DNA of 64,000 nt. Origin: UBA1181 sp045600225. GTDB taxonomy: Bacteria; Bacteroidota; Bacteroidia; Bacteroidales; Paludibacteraceae. The notes beneath the pieces are model-generated. The model did no database searches, had not been told where the DNA came from, and was given only the letters and a program-made list of their open reading frames with translations. The translations under genes and the position numbers were made by a program. Positions 51,801 to 60,363 of this stretch are shown piece by piece; the stretch's first letter is position 1; each line of letters opens with the position of its first letter. Where the stretch lies: positions 1 to 64,000 of the forward strand of contig JAZRXL010000072.1 in NCBI GenBank assembly GCA_045600225.1, read 5' to 3'.

Positions 51801-52250
51801 CAAGAGGCAAGTCTGATTGCAAAAATTGTTGCTACGGTAAAAGAAATGTATGTTGAGGCAGGTAAGGCGTTTGATTGTAGTCGTTCGGTTGGTGTCATTG
51901 TGCCATATAGGAACCAGATGTCTATGGTAAGGAAGGCGTTGGAACTATTGGGTGATGATGATTTGAAGGGGGTGTCGATCGATACTGTAGAGCGTTATCA
52001 GGGTAGTGAGCGGGATGTAATCGTCTATGGAACGACGGTGAAGAGGAGCTATCAGTTGGGCTTTCTGTCCGGTAATGTTTTTGAGGAAGATGGTAAGGTT
52101 ATCGATCGTAAATTGAATGTGGCAATCACGCGTGCAAGGGAACAGATGATAGTGGTTGGCGATATGAAACTGTTGCAAACAAGTGCGACATACGCTCCGT
52201 TTATTCAATATTTGCGCGAAAAGGAGTGTTTTTATGGGAACCCTTTGTAA
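48870..52250 (+). CDS. Dna2-like nuclease-helicase (PD-(D/E)XK plus superfamily 1 helicase)
   Basis: 1126 residues. A PD-(D/E)XK/Cas4-like nuclease motif lies mid-protein: GLQGRMDLL then ILIEQKSGKWG (about 343-372), giving the Asp and the ExK residues. The C-terminal third is an SF1B helicase: Walker A GPPGTGKTSF (about 704-713), LAIVDEASQ (Walker B), GDHKQLPAVV, RYQGSERDVIV and LNVAITRAREQMIVVG. This layout resembles Dna2/NAM7 enzymes that process DNA ends or flaps, so repair or defence are both possible. The N-terminal 300 residues match nothing I know. It stands alone, with no defence neighbours. Confidence 0.85.
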   Translation: MAKYSNVPAETIYADLISLCENGKKVSAHTSYATLRHLFLMVLDDKTNDVGFAFSGPFAKMDYLAKEYHLQKNIYRALNHFRAKIRNIKKQGEEDLKRMFTYDVRLFAEFVSCVYQKAIPDALLKFLPNEVWVESERSERPITDVLRVVVDHWDEQFIYAEIADELGDDIKVCYTQEMEVGDFSSLGRLLEKDVQLNLIRPKLKEGVYYPELIVYEPDFLVDISTVADAFEEYGLTPYSYLVKKLMPKKNTQAILIGNFAGQFLDEAVYDASPVPYNESAKRFFQTFPLNIATCPDFDSNTFHKEAIHQQQNLQLYTGKQLDGYQIFDPERVLLEPSFFCEMLGLQGRMDLLTDDKKILIEQKSGKWGFPNGGHQEKHYVQMLFYLAWLRYNHKISADDISCLLLYSKYPTAGKYLNQENGLIKEGPAPKLLFVAMLLRNQIVFLEKKLEKGGISILDKLTSEHLNTNRVNGKLWSVYQKPEIDKILHTVQRSNELERAYFYRFYTFLEKEYHLAKSEFSAAWNMSMEEKIQEGQAYSNLTLLETLVANDSDMGVDMVRLSIEEGDQDNLPNFRKGDIVVLYPYKTTDTPDMCRDIVFRATIVELRKESILLKLRSPQRNKNVFRVQDHIRWALEHDFLDSSFGSYFKDMYAFLAMDNPSRKALILGERAPEVDTSVRLLGEYGTFNELVLRAKQAQDYFIVIGPPGTGKTSFALVNILKETLLQEGSSILLVSYTNRAVEEICAKLIKEGIDFVRIGHEHSCTEHFDKSYLLKNKIAELSNVTEIREYLRSVRVYVGTTTSIASTSSLFSMKQFDLAIVDEASQILEPHLVGLFAAKQGEAIRKFVFIGDHKQLPAVVQQPEKDSRVIDESLNEIGLDSCRYSFFERILKRFRNCPEYVYLLNKQGRMHPQISEFVNMQYYDSMLTSVPMPHQEEDSFYGVKPNGGGRLAELLYSHRMLCFHVPAEVDDTSDAVNIQEASLIAKIVATVKEMYVEAGKAFDCSRSVGVIVPYRNQMSMVRKALELLGDDDLKGVSIDTVERYQGSERDVIVYGTTVKRSYQLGFLSGNVFEEDGKVIDRKLNVAITRAREQMIVVGDMKLLQTSATYAPFIQYLREKECFYGNPL

Positions 52251-52448
52251 GAGAGAGGTGCAGTATTTGTTTCTTTTTTTTTATTTGCAACCAGTGGGGT
52301 TTAGATGTAGCTTGAACAATATAGAATAAAGTAGAGTCAGAAGCTGAGGACGGAGAACAAGTCTGGGTGGATAAAGGTATACAGGATGAAACTAACAAAC
52401 TATCCTGTAGACTGTAACCCACATTAAAACAGAATTAGCAAAATTTCG

Positions 52449-52456
52449 TATTTTTG
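52449..52456 (+). promoter_or_regulatory. -7 element of the ResB-CcsA gene
   Basis: TATTTTTG matches TAnnTTTG, 28 nt before the ATG. The rest of 52251-52448 is noncoding AT-rich sequence in which I see nothing else. Confidence 0.5.
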
Positions 52457-52483
52457 CATCGTCATATCATTTGTATTTAGAAT

Positions 52484-54688
52484 ATGAAAAAAATAGAGAA
52501 TATCCTTCCGTTCTTACTGTTATTCATCCTCATCCTACTAATGATCGGCTTCTCCTTCGTTAGCAAATTCATAGATGAACAGAGTGCCATCCAACTCTAT
52601 TCACACCCTATTGTTATTGGTTTATGGGGTGCCCTCACTATTAGTTCAATTTATCTAATACTTAAACAGAAACTATATCACACAAGTTCATCTTTCCTAT
52701 TTCATGTATCCTTTGTCTTAATTCTCCTAGGTGCACTCTTAACACATCTAACCAGTTACAAAGGAACCCTGCATTTACGTGAAAAGGAATCATCCTGCAT
52801 AGTAACAAATCCAATGCAAGACGAACGTCAGCTTCCTTTTTCAATTCAACTGGAATCCTTCAAGATCATCCCTTATCCGGGCACCCAAACAGCAGCAGAT
52901 TATCAAAGTACAATATCTATAAACAACGATACATCAACCATCACCATCTCCATGAACCACATCTTCGAAAAGGATGGTTACCGATTTTATCAATCTTCCT
53001 ACGACGAAGATTTAAAAGGTTCGTTTTTAATGGTAAGTTACGACAAATGGGGAGTACGTATCACTTATACAGGCTACCTACTATTGCTTTTCAGTATGCT
53101 ATTCATCCTATTCGATCGTAATAGCCGATTTCACCAGCTTCTTCACCATTCTATATGGAAATCATTGTTATTCATCGGTATATTCCTAAACACGGGGGAA
53201 TGTAAAGCGGAAGAGAGGATAGCCCGCACTATTGACAAAACAACAGCAGACGCTTTTGGTAATCTATTGATCGAATACCAAGAGCGAATCACCACCATGG
53301 AAGTTTATGCTACTGATTTCACCAAAAAGCTAACAGGGAAAAGCCAATACAAAGGTCTATCGTCCGTGCAAGTGCTATTCGGATGGATTTTCAATCCTGA
53401 AGAATGGCAATACGAACCAATGATCAAGATAAAGAACAAGCAAGACAAAGATTTATTAGGCATTACAGGTTACGCTCGTTTTGTCGATTTCTTCAATGAA
53501 CATAAACAGTATAAAGTACAGATAGCAGAAATCGAGGGACTTCGCAAGGGCATGAGTGACAAGAGAAGGAAAGAATTGTCAAAACTGGATGAAAAGGCAG
53601 AGATTATTGCCATGTTGGAGTCTGGGGCAACGCTTAGAATATTCCCCGTAGACTCGAAGCAAGGTTGCCATCTGATAGCGCCGACCGACACGCTAAACAT
53701 TGTCTCTCTTGATGAACAAAACGCATTATTGATCCGTAATTTCTTCTCGCTATGCTATCAAGCCTACAAGGAGGGTGAGGATTGCACTCAATGGATCAAC
53801 AAGTTGCAAAAATTGCAAACAAGCAAATTAGGCAATGCCACACCATCTTGGCTACAACTAAAGGCGGAACATTTATACCTGCATACCAACTGGCTCCCAA
53901 TTTGCAGTTATATCACATTAACAGTAGGTATCCTATCCTTCCTCCTACTATGTGTTCACTTAATCCGCTCCTCCAAGAAATGGAAGGAACGTCCGTTCGT
54001 TATCTTTTTGTTATTCAGTTTACTTTACCTCACCTATTGCATATCGCTTCGTATCATCATATCAGGACGACTTCCTTTCTCCAATGGTCATGAGACACTA
54101 CTCTCCATCGCATGGTTGGCTCAGACCTTAGCTTTGATTGGGAGTCGCAAATCCAAGATTTTCCTTCCTGTAGGCATCCTTGTTTCTGGTTTTGCCCTTT
54201 TGTCCGCTTCTCTAAGTGACATGGATCCCAAGATCACACCTCTGATGCCGGTATTGAACTCACCTCTTTTGAGTATTCATGTATCACTCATGATGATATC
54301 CTACACATTAGCAGGATTTGTCACTTTAATAAGTATAGCCTCCATATTAATTCATTTATTCAGTAGCAACTCTGAAGTGGAGGAACGATTCTTATTACTC
54401 AACAAACTGCTACTTTATCCTACCGTATTCTCAATGACGGCAGGTGTCTTTATGGGAGCTGTATGGGCCAATATTTCGTGGGGAGACTATTGGACGTGGG
54501 ATCCCAAAGAGACATGGGCACTTATCACGATGCTACTATATAGTTTTGTTTTTCACATAACTTTCATACCTCCTCTACGCAAAGCATTTCACGTGCATAT
54601 CTTTCTATTCGTCACCTTTATCAGTCTTCTGATCACTTACTTTGGCGTCAACTACTATTTCGGTGGAATGCATAGTTACGGAGGCTGA
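52484..54688 (+). CDS. ccsA: Cytochrome c synthase, ResB-CcsA fusion (system II)
   Basis: 734 residues. The N-terminal half is ResB-like: membrane helices near 10-30, 45-60, 70-85 and 195-210 around a periplasmic beta region. The C-terminal half is CcsA with about eight helices and the haem-handling WWD motif WANISWGDYWTWDPKETWAL (about 659-678), plus external histidines (HVSLMM, FHVHIF). Such fusions carry haem across the membrane and attach it to CxxCH motifs. Two CxxCH lipoproteins lie downstream (57669 and 60364). Leucine codons are mainly CTA, CTT, CTC and TTA with almost no TTG, unlike upstream genes. Confidence 0.93.
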   Translation: MKKIENILPFLLLFILILLMIGFSFVSKFIDEQSAIQLYSHPIVIGLWGALTISSIYLILKQKLYHTSSSFLFHVSFVLILLGALLTHLTSYKGTLHLREKESSCIVTNPMQDERQLPFSIQLESFKIIPYPGTQTAADYQSTISINNDTSTITISMNHIFEKDGYRFYQSSYDEDLKGSFLMVSYDKWGVRITYTGYLLLLFSMLFILFDRNSRFHQLLHHSIWKSLLFIGIFLNTGECKAEERIARTIDKTTADAFGNLLIEYQERITTMEVYATDFTKKLTGKSQYKGLSSVQVLFGWIFNPEEWQYEPMIKIKNKQDKDLLGITGYARFVDFFNEHKQYKVQIAEIEGLRKGMSDKRRKELSKLDEKAEIIAMLESGATLRIFPVDSKQGCHLIAPTDTLNIVSLDEQNALLIRNFFSLCYQAYKEGEDCTQWINKLQKLQTSKLGNATPSWLQLKAEHLYLHTNWLPICSYITLTVGILSFLLLCVHLIRSSKKWKERPFVIFLLFSLLYLTYCISLRIIISGRLPFSNGHETLLSIAWLAQTLALIGSRKSKIFLPVGILVSGFALLSASLSDMDPKITPLMPVLNSPLLSIHVSLMMISYTLAGFVTLISIASILIHLFSSNSEVEERFLLLNKLLLYPTVFSMTAGVFMGAVWANISWGDYWTWDPKETWALITMLLYSFVFHITFIPPLRKAFHVHIFLFVTFISLLITYFGVNYYFGGMHSYGG

Positions 54689-54794
54689 TTAATTAGCCTT
54701 TACACACATTTAGGTTCCAGAATAGCTATAAATAACGATAAACAATCAGTTTAAATACCAATATTAGGTGATTCTACACGACAAAGAAATCATC

Positions 54795-54965
54795 TAACTT
54801 TGCAATGCTCGAAATAAGAAAATAATTTGTTCGAATTAGATGTAAAAGGCAATCAATCGTAACCCATAGTTTAGCCTTTTACCCGAACAATTACCACATA
54901 AGAATAGGTGAATAAATCTAATTATCGGCGGAGGAACCCTTGAGAAAGACTTCCTCCGCTATTTT
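54795..54965 (+). ncRNA. Candidate structured RNA between the cytochrome synthase and the porin
   Basis: TAACTTTG at 54795-54802 fits a -7 element. Then an outer helix TTGTTCG (54827-54833) / CGAACAA (54884-54890) encloses GTAAAAGGC (54842-54850) / GCCTTTTAC (54874-54882), all perfect pairs. A terminator-like stem GCGGAGGAA (54928-54936) / TTCCTCCGC (54951-54959) closes the segment. It could be a small RNA of about 155 nt or the 5' leader of the porin operon. No reading frame of note is present in 54689-55090. Confidence 0.5.
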
Positions 54966-54995
54966 CGTGCATACTCTCCCAGAAATCCACATACA

Positions 54996-55039
54996 ACAAA
55001 TAGGGAGTCCACATATTAAATTATAATCACAAATAGGGA
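54996..55039 (+). repeat. Direct repeat ACAAATAGGGA, candidate operator
   Basis: ACAAATAGGGA occurs at 54996-55006 and 55029-55039, 33 bp apart (about three helical turns), about 50 nt before the porin start. It is possibly a regulator-binding site; no regulator gene is adjacent. Confidence 0.4.
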
Positions 55040-55090
55040 TTGTGCCAGTTTGGGGACTAAACGAACTTTGCAGTGTAAAACTCAAATAGC

Positions 55091-56452
55091 ATGAAGTCGA
55101 AAATTATTACAGGATTACTATCCGTCGCTACACTTTTCCCACTGAATGTTTCAGCAGAGGTTGCAGACTCATTATTAGTCGAACAGAACCAACAGACTGA
55201 GGCAAAGAGGAAATACAGTGTAGACAAAAAGGATTACGGAGATTGGAGATTCCGTCTCGGTGGTTACGGAGAAATGCTATATCAGCATTTCAATTATGGA
55301 CCGAATAGTTTTTATGAGAAAGGTTCGGAAAAAGACAATCGCTCTCAAATATCAATTCCTCGATTTATCGTCGCGTTGGATTTCAAATTATCACCCACTT
55401 GGATTTTAAGTTCAGAAATAGAGTTTGAATATGGAGGAACCGGTTCTGGTATCGAATACGAATACAATGAGGCAGGAGAATATGAATTAGAAGTGGAGAA
55501 AGGTGGAGAGGTTGCCATAGAGCAGTTTCACATCACAAAGATATTCAACAAAGCACTCATGCTACGAATGGGTCACATGATTGTACCTGTAGGACTAACC
55601 AATTCTCACCATGAGCCCATATTCTTCTTTGGAAGTAAAAGACCGGAAGGTGAATCCTCCCTACTCCCCTGCACCTGGCATGAAACAGGAATGTCGCTTC
55701 TTGGTAACCTTGGCATATTCAGTTATAATATTCAGTGCATAAACGGATTGGACCCCAATTTCTTTTCACGAGCCAATTTTATCAAGAAAGGTAAACAATC
55801 CATGTTTGAAACACAGACAATGAGCAATCCTGCTTTAGCCTATCGGTTTGAATTCAAAGGGGAAAAGACTCCTCGCTTTGGCCTTTCCGGCTATTATGCA
55901 CCAAAAACATCCGGCAATTCATCCAAACCTCAAAAGATGAAGGAGATTGATATCCCCGTAACCATTTTAAGCGCAGACGTACAATATATTGGTCACAGAT
56001 GGACCGCCCGTGCGAATGTACTATGGGGAAAGATTGGTGATAGTGAAGCATTGTCCAAACTAAACATCACTATGCCCAAAACTGGAAAAATCTCTTTGTT
56101 CCCACGCGATCAGGTCGCAGAAACTGCCTTTACATGGTACACCGAGTTTGGTTACGATTTCGGCAACCTCATATCTGAAAAGTTTAGTCTAATACCTTTC
56201 ATGCGCTATGAATACTATAATAGTATGCAAACCACGCAAGGTGCCGTTGCATCCGACCCACGCTACAAAAAGGACATACTAACCGCTGGCATCAACTATT
56301 TTCCTCTTAAGAACCTTGTGATTAAGGCTGACTTTTCCCACAGATGGGTAGACAGAGGCATTTACCATAGCGAAAACACGTTTTCTATTGGTGTAGGTTA
56401 CCTAGCCTGGATGTTCAAACATGAAACAAACAATAAATTACATAAACAATGA
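55091..56452 (+). CDS. Outer-membrane porin-like beta-barrel protein
   Basis: 453 residues. Signal peptide to about residue 22 (ending NVSAE). The barrel begins WRFRLGGYGEMLYQHF and has many alternating strands, with QISIPRFIVALDFKLSPTW and MLRMGHMIVPVGLTN, the latter typical of phosphate-selective-porin-like (OprP/OprO) Bacteroidota barrels. Its C-terminus lies inside the next gene (4-nt ATGA overlap), coupling it to the imelysin lipoprotein. It presumably brings the substrate of the downstream proteins across the outer membrane. Confidence 0.82.
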   Translation: MKSKIITGLLSVATLFPLNVSAEVADSLLVEQNQQTEAKRKYSVDKKDYGDWRFRLGGYGEMLYQHFNYGPNSFYEKGSEKDNRSQISIPRFIVALDFKLSPTWILSSEIEFEYGGTGSGIEYEYNEAGEYELEVEKGGEVAIEQFHITKIFNKALMLRMGHMIVPVGLTNSHHEPIFFFGSKRPEGESSLLPCTWHETGMSLLGNLGIFSYNIQCINGLDPNFFSRANFIKKGKQSMFETQTMSNPALAYRFEFKGEKTPRFGLSGYYAPKTSGNSSKPQKMKEIDIPVTILSADVQYIGHRWTARANVLWGKIGDSEALSKLNITMPKTGKISLFPRDQVAETAFTWYTEFGYDFGNLISEKFSLIPFMRYEYYNSMQTTQGAVASDPRYKKDILTAGINYFPLKNLVIKADFSHRWVDRGIYHSENTFSIGVGYLAWMFKHETNNKLHKQ

Positions 56453-57582
56453 AAAAAGGATTTTTACTTATTTGCGGATTAACTGGATTGTTGACAACCG
56501 CATGCAAAGATGATGTGGAGATAGAGAACAGTGGACTATCTCAAGACTACAATGAGGCATACACTATCGTTATCAACAATTATGTTGACAACATTGTATT
56601 AAACACCTATTCCAAGCAAAAAGAAGCTGCCCGAAAACTGCTTGCTGCAGTGGAAAAATTTACGGAGAGTGGTAAACAGTCTGACCTTCAAAACGCTTGT
56701 GATGCTTGGAGAGCTACTCGTTGTCCATGGGAGGAAAGCGAGGCCTTCTTATTCGGACCTGCAGCCACATATAGTCTAGATCCATCCTTGGACTCTTGGC
56801 CATTAGACAAGGTTCAAATAGAAAAGTATCTAAACAGTGATATTGACTTTGATGTGGATGGATTAGGTGCTACCGTAAGAGGATTCCACACATTGGAATA
56901 TTTACTCTTTGAAAATGGACAAGCAAGAGATGCATCCACAGTCGGTGACAGACAAAAAGAATACATGAAAACGGTTGCCACAGGTCTATACTACGATAGT
57001 TTCAAACTATGGTACTATTGGAACGGAAACGACGGATTAAGCAAGGAAGACGAAAAATTGATCGAGGAGATAGAACCCGACGAAGCTGCTGATGGTTTTG
57101 GTAGCAGATTCAAGCAACCAAACATGTACGATCAACTATTCAAAACGCAAGCCGATGTCATCTCTCAGATTGTTGATGGATGCACAGACATCTCAGGAGA
57201 AGTCGGCGAACAGAAAATCGGTGGACCATTCGAAAACAAAAACGTGGAAGATGTCGAATCTTGGTATTCTTGGAATTCATTAGAAGACTACAAAAACAAT
57301 ATCTTAAGTATTCAGCACTCCTACCTTGGCACATTATCAAACGATATAAGCGATTTGGACAATGCGGGCGACGACAGATCCATCTCCGGACTAGTAGCGA
57401 ATAGCAACAAGGATATGGACAAGGAAATTCGCAAAGCAATCCAGGATGCATATAAAGCAATCGATGCTATCCCTGCACCTTTCAGAAATAACCTTAACGC
57501 TTCATCCGAAATCAAGGAGGCTATGGCTAAATGTGCAGAGTTAACTGATGTTTTGGAGAAAATCAAAACAGTAGTTAGATAA
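56449..57582 (+). CDS. Imelysin-family lipoprotein
   Basis: 377 residues. The signal peptide ends LLTTAC (cysteine about 19). A helical imelysin/M75 domain has the family motif GxHxxE as GFHTLE (about 145-150) and WRATRCPWEESEAFLFGP (about 87-104). Imelysin-like proteins, including IrpA and EfeO relatives, are linked to iron uptake; peptidase activity is doubtful for most. It overlaps the porin gene and precedes the di-haem oxidoreductase gene, a grouping I recall from other bacteria. Confidence 0.9.
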   Translation: MKKGFLLICGLTGLLTTACKDDVEIENSGLSQDYNEAYTIVINNYVDNIVLNTYSKQKEAARKLLAAVEKFTESGKQSDLQNACDAWRATRCPWEESEAFLFGPAATYSLDPSLDSWPLDKVQIEKYLNSDIDFDVDGLGATVRGFHTLEYLLFENGQARDASTVGDRQKEYMKTVATGLYYDSFKLWYYWNGNDGLSKEDEKLIEEIEPDEAADGFGSRFKQPNMYDQLFKTQADVISQIVDGCTDISGEVGEQKIGGPFENKNVEDVESWYSWNSLEDYKNNILSIQHSYLGTLSNDISDLDNAGDDRSISGLVANSNKDMDKEIRKAIQDAYKAIDAIPAPFRNNLNASSEIKEAMAKCAELTDVLEKIKTVVR

Positions 57583-57609
57583 ACAGATAATTAACAATTT
57601 TTTCCGTTT

Positions 57610-57647
57610 CTGTCAGTCCGATACTATCATGGCTATCGGACTGATAG
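57610..57647 (+). promoter_or_regulatory. Intercistronic hairpin before the di-haem oxidoreductase gene
   Basis: CTGTCAGTCCGATA (57610-57623) pairs with TATCGGACTGATAG (57634-57647) over 14 bp (one G-U pair), 10-nt loop, no T run. Such a hairpin can stabilise the upstream imelysin mRNA or lower downstream expression. Confidence 0.6.
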
Positions 57648-57668
57648 TTACTCGTATTTACAATATGT

Positions 57669-59063
57669 ATGATTCACCTAATTAGATTTATTCTTTGCTT
57701 GTTGCTTCTCCTTTGTTCATGTGACAAGGATGATTTTAGCGATGGGGATATCATAAAACCCAATGGAGAAATTGCACTTTATGACGAACTTTCAGCTGGT
57801 CGATCAACTATATTCATGTCATCAAGCAAAGCGTACGACACTCCAGCGTCATGGGTAACAGGAAGTTTAAGCACACGCTTCAACAATGGTGATCTTCTAT
57901 ATGACAACCCCAACACGGAGGAAAGCGGATTAGGTCCTGTCTACGCAGGTTACTCATGCGGAAGTTGCCATAAAAATGCAGGAAGGACACCATCGTCCCT
58001 CTATTCACAAGGTGGAAGTGGCAACTACGGATTCTCATCCATGCTGGTTTATATCACTCGTAAAAACGGAGCATACTTCCGTTCGTACGGACGTGTACTT
58101 CATGACCAAACCATCTACGGATCAAAGGCAGAAGGCAAACTAAATGTGACTTACACTGAAAAAACGTATGAATTTCCTGATGGAGAAAAATATTCACTTC
58201 AAACCCCTCATTACACGATCACTGAATGGTATGCCGACAGCATTGCGCCTGAGGATTTATACATCTCCGTACGCATACCTCTTCGTCACGTGGGAATGGG
58301 GCAAATAATGGCGTTGGACAAAAACGAACTGCTCCGTATCGAAGCACTAAGCAACTATCCAGAATATGGCATCAGCGGGCGTTTGAATTACATCACCGAA
58401 CGTGGTGTTTACCAGATCGGTGTGTCTGGAAACAAAGCCCAACATGCAGATTTAACAGTTGAGTTAGGCTACTCCAGCGATATGGGCATCACCAACACTC
58501 GATATCCAGAAGAAGTTTGCGCAGGACAATCTCAGAGTCCACAAATCTATCATGGCATCGAAGTATCCACAGAAGACATGGAAGATGTAGACCTTTACAT
58601 GCAATGTTTGGGAGTCCCCGCCCGCAGATACGTCAACAACTCAATTGTGAAAAAAGGAGAAGAAGCTTTCAATAAGGCCAAATGCAATCTATGCCATATT
58701 CCAACGCTTCATACAAAAGCAGAAGGAAGCGTCCTCCTAAACGGAACACGCTTACCATGGTTAGGAGGACAGACAATACATCCTTACTCGGACTTCCTAC
58801 TACATGACATGGGGCCAGAATTGGACGACCATCTCAAGTCTGGGTTAGCTTATGGTAACGAATGGAGGACGACACCCTTATGGGGTATCGGACTACAGGA
58901 AATCGTCAACGGACACTCCCAATTCCTCCACGACGGAAGAGCCAGAAATCTACAAGAAGCAATCCTATGGCATGGAGGTGAAGGTGCCGTTTCTCGTGAA
59001 CTATTCAAACGTATGACAAAAGAAGAAAGAAAGGCACTTATCGTCTTTTTGGAAACCTTATAA
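57669..59063 (+). CDS. Di-haem oxidoreductase (DHOR/thiol-oxidoreductase family) lipoprotein
   Basis: 464 residues. The signal peptide ends LLLCSC (cysteine about 18). Two haem c sites: CGSCH (about 97-101) and CNLCH (about 339-343). Typical DHOR blocks: GLGPVYAGYSCGSCH, RTTPLWGIG, LHDGRARNLQEAILWHGGE. The family relates to MauG-type di-haem peroxidases, but its substrate is not known to me. The haems require the synthase encoded at 52484. It is followed after 11 nt by a second porin. Confidence 0.9.
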   Translation: MIHLIRFILCLLLLLCSCDKDDFSDGDIIKPNGEIALYDELSAGRSTIFMSSSKAYDTPASWVTGSLSTRFNNGDLLYDNPNTEESGLGPVYAGYSCGSCHKNAGRTPSSLYSQGGSGNYGFSSMLVYITRKNGAYFRSYGRVLHDQTIYGSKAEGKLNVTYTEKTYEFPDGEKYSLQTPHYTITEWYADSIAPEDLYISVRIPLRHVGMGQIMALDKNELLRIEALSNYPEYGISGRLNYITERGVYQIGVSGNKAQHADLTVELGYSSDMGITNTRYPEEVCAGQSQSPQIYHGIEVSTEDMEDVDLYMQCLGVPARRYVNNSIVKKGEEAFNKAKCNLCHIPTLHTKAEGSVLLNGTRLPWLGGQTIHPYSDFLLHDMGPELDDHLKSGLAYGNEWRTTPLWGIGLQEIVNGHSQFLHDGRARNLQEAILWHGGEGAVSRELFKRMTKEERKALIVFLETL

Positions 59064-59074
59064 ATCAATAAATT

Positions 59075-60307
59075 ATGAATACAAAACAATTATTTTTCAT
59101 AACCGCCACAATATTTACAAGTAATTTACAAGCCGCCACAATAGAGTATAAGGAGATATCCGACAAATACATGGAAAGCGACGTTGTTCGTTTGGACGAG
59201 AAAAAAGGTTTATCCATCGAAACCAAGGCTGGAGATTTCGCATTCAAACCATACCTGCTTGTTCAAACAACCGCCAATTACAACTGGTATGATGACGAAG
59301 GACTGAATTTGGCAGATCAAGACAAAGTGGCCAACATCGGTTTTGCTATACCAAATGCCATCATTGGCTTCTCTGGGAAAGCATTTAAAATCATCACTTT
59401 CAATGTAGCATTGAATGCCGCCAAAAGTGGATCAAACCTATTGCAGCAAGCTTGGTTTGACATTAACATTAAAGATGCCTTTCGTATTAGAGCAGGTAAA
59501 TTCAAAGTTCCTTTTTGTCATGGATACCTATCCACACTTGGAGAAACGCTTTTCCCTGCACTACCACTCTCTATCAACACAACGGCAAATGTCAACATGA
59601 GTCTCAATGCCGCAAATCCAACCATAGGCATGGGATTCGACTTAGGCGTTCAACTCCATGGTACCATCAAAGAAAAATTTCAATACCAAGTCGGACTATT
59701 TAATGGCAACGGAGGTGGTCTGACCGCCAACAAAACGACCAGCGACGACCATAAAGGCGTACCTTCTCTACTCTATGCCGGCAGATTAGCCTTTATGCCA
59801 ATGGGTATTATGCCTACCCACCAAGGTACGCCCTCCGATCTAGAGAATAAAAAACTACACATTGGTCTTTCGGCTAATTATAATGTTGAGGCTGAAGATG
59901 AAAGTTCCAACGATTTTCGCAGCGGTGTTGAGATTGCCTGGCTATATCGACGCTTTTTCATTTCAGGGGAATTTTACTACCTACGTATGAATTGGACGAA
60001 AAGGATGCAGCAAGAAAAAGACTTCCATCTCATGGGTGGTTATGCACAAGCCGGATTTTTCTTTACACCAAAATTTCAAACTGCTCTTCGCTACGACATT
60101 TACGACAGAAATGGATTGGACAGAAAAGGATTCCTTAATTCGCCTTCCGTTTCCTTCAACTACTATTTTGTAAAATGCAACCTAAAGATGCAGCTTATGT
60201 ATCAGTATATGGGTAGATATGGTCACGAAACCCAACTCGACAGAGACAACGACGATACTGGTTTAGCTACCCATACCTCCGTGGCACTGTTACAATATAC
60301 ATTCTAG
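59075..60307 (+). CDS. Second outer-membrane porin-like protein
   Basis: 410 residues. The signal peptide ends SNLQAA (about 20). OprP-like barrel: FAFKPYLLVQTTANYNWYD, FRIRAGKFKVPFCHGYLST (the strand that also appears in the first porin as LRMGHMIVPVGL), FQYQVGLFNGNGGG and a C-terminal aromatic VALLQYTF. It is not a close paralogue of the 55091 product but has the same architecture. Part of the same operon (11-nt gap upstream, 56-nt gap downstream). Confidence 0.82.
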   Translation: MNTKQLFFITATIFTSNLQAATIEYKEISDKYMESDVVRLDEKKGLSIETKAGDFAFKPYLLVQTTANYNWYDDEGLNLADQDKVANIGFAIPNAIIGFSGKAFKIITFNVALNAAKSGSNLLQQAWFDINIKDAFRIRAGKFKVPFCHGYLSTLGETLFPALPLSINTTANVNMSLNAANPTIGMGFDLGVQLHGTIKEKFQYQVGLFNGNGGGLTANKTTSDDHKGVPSLLYAGRLAFMPMGIMPTHQGTPSDLENKKLHIGLSANYNVEAEDESSNDFRSGVEIAWLYRRFFISGEFYYLRMNWTKRMQQEKDFHLMGGYAQAGFFFTPKFQTALRYDIYDRNGLDRKGFLNSPSVSFNYYFVKCNLKMQLMYQYMGRYGHETQLDRDNDDTGLATHTSVALLQYTF

Positions 60308-60363
60308 GAACAAACGTAAAACAACAGAAAAATTTTCAATAAAAAAGAACAGAAACGAAAGAG

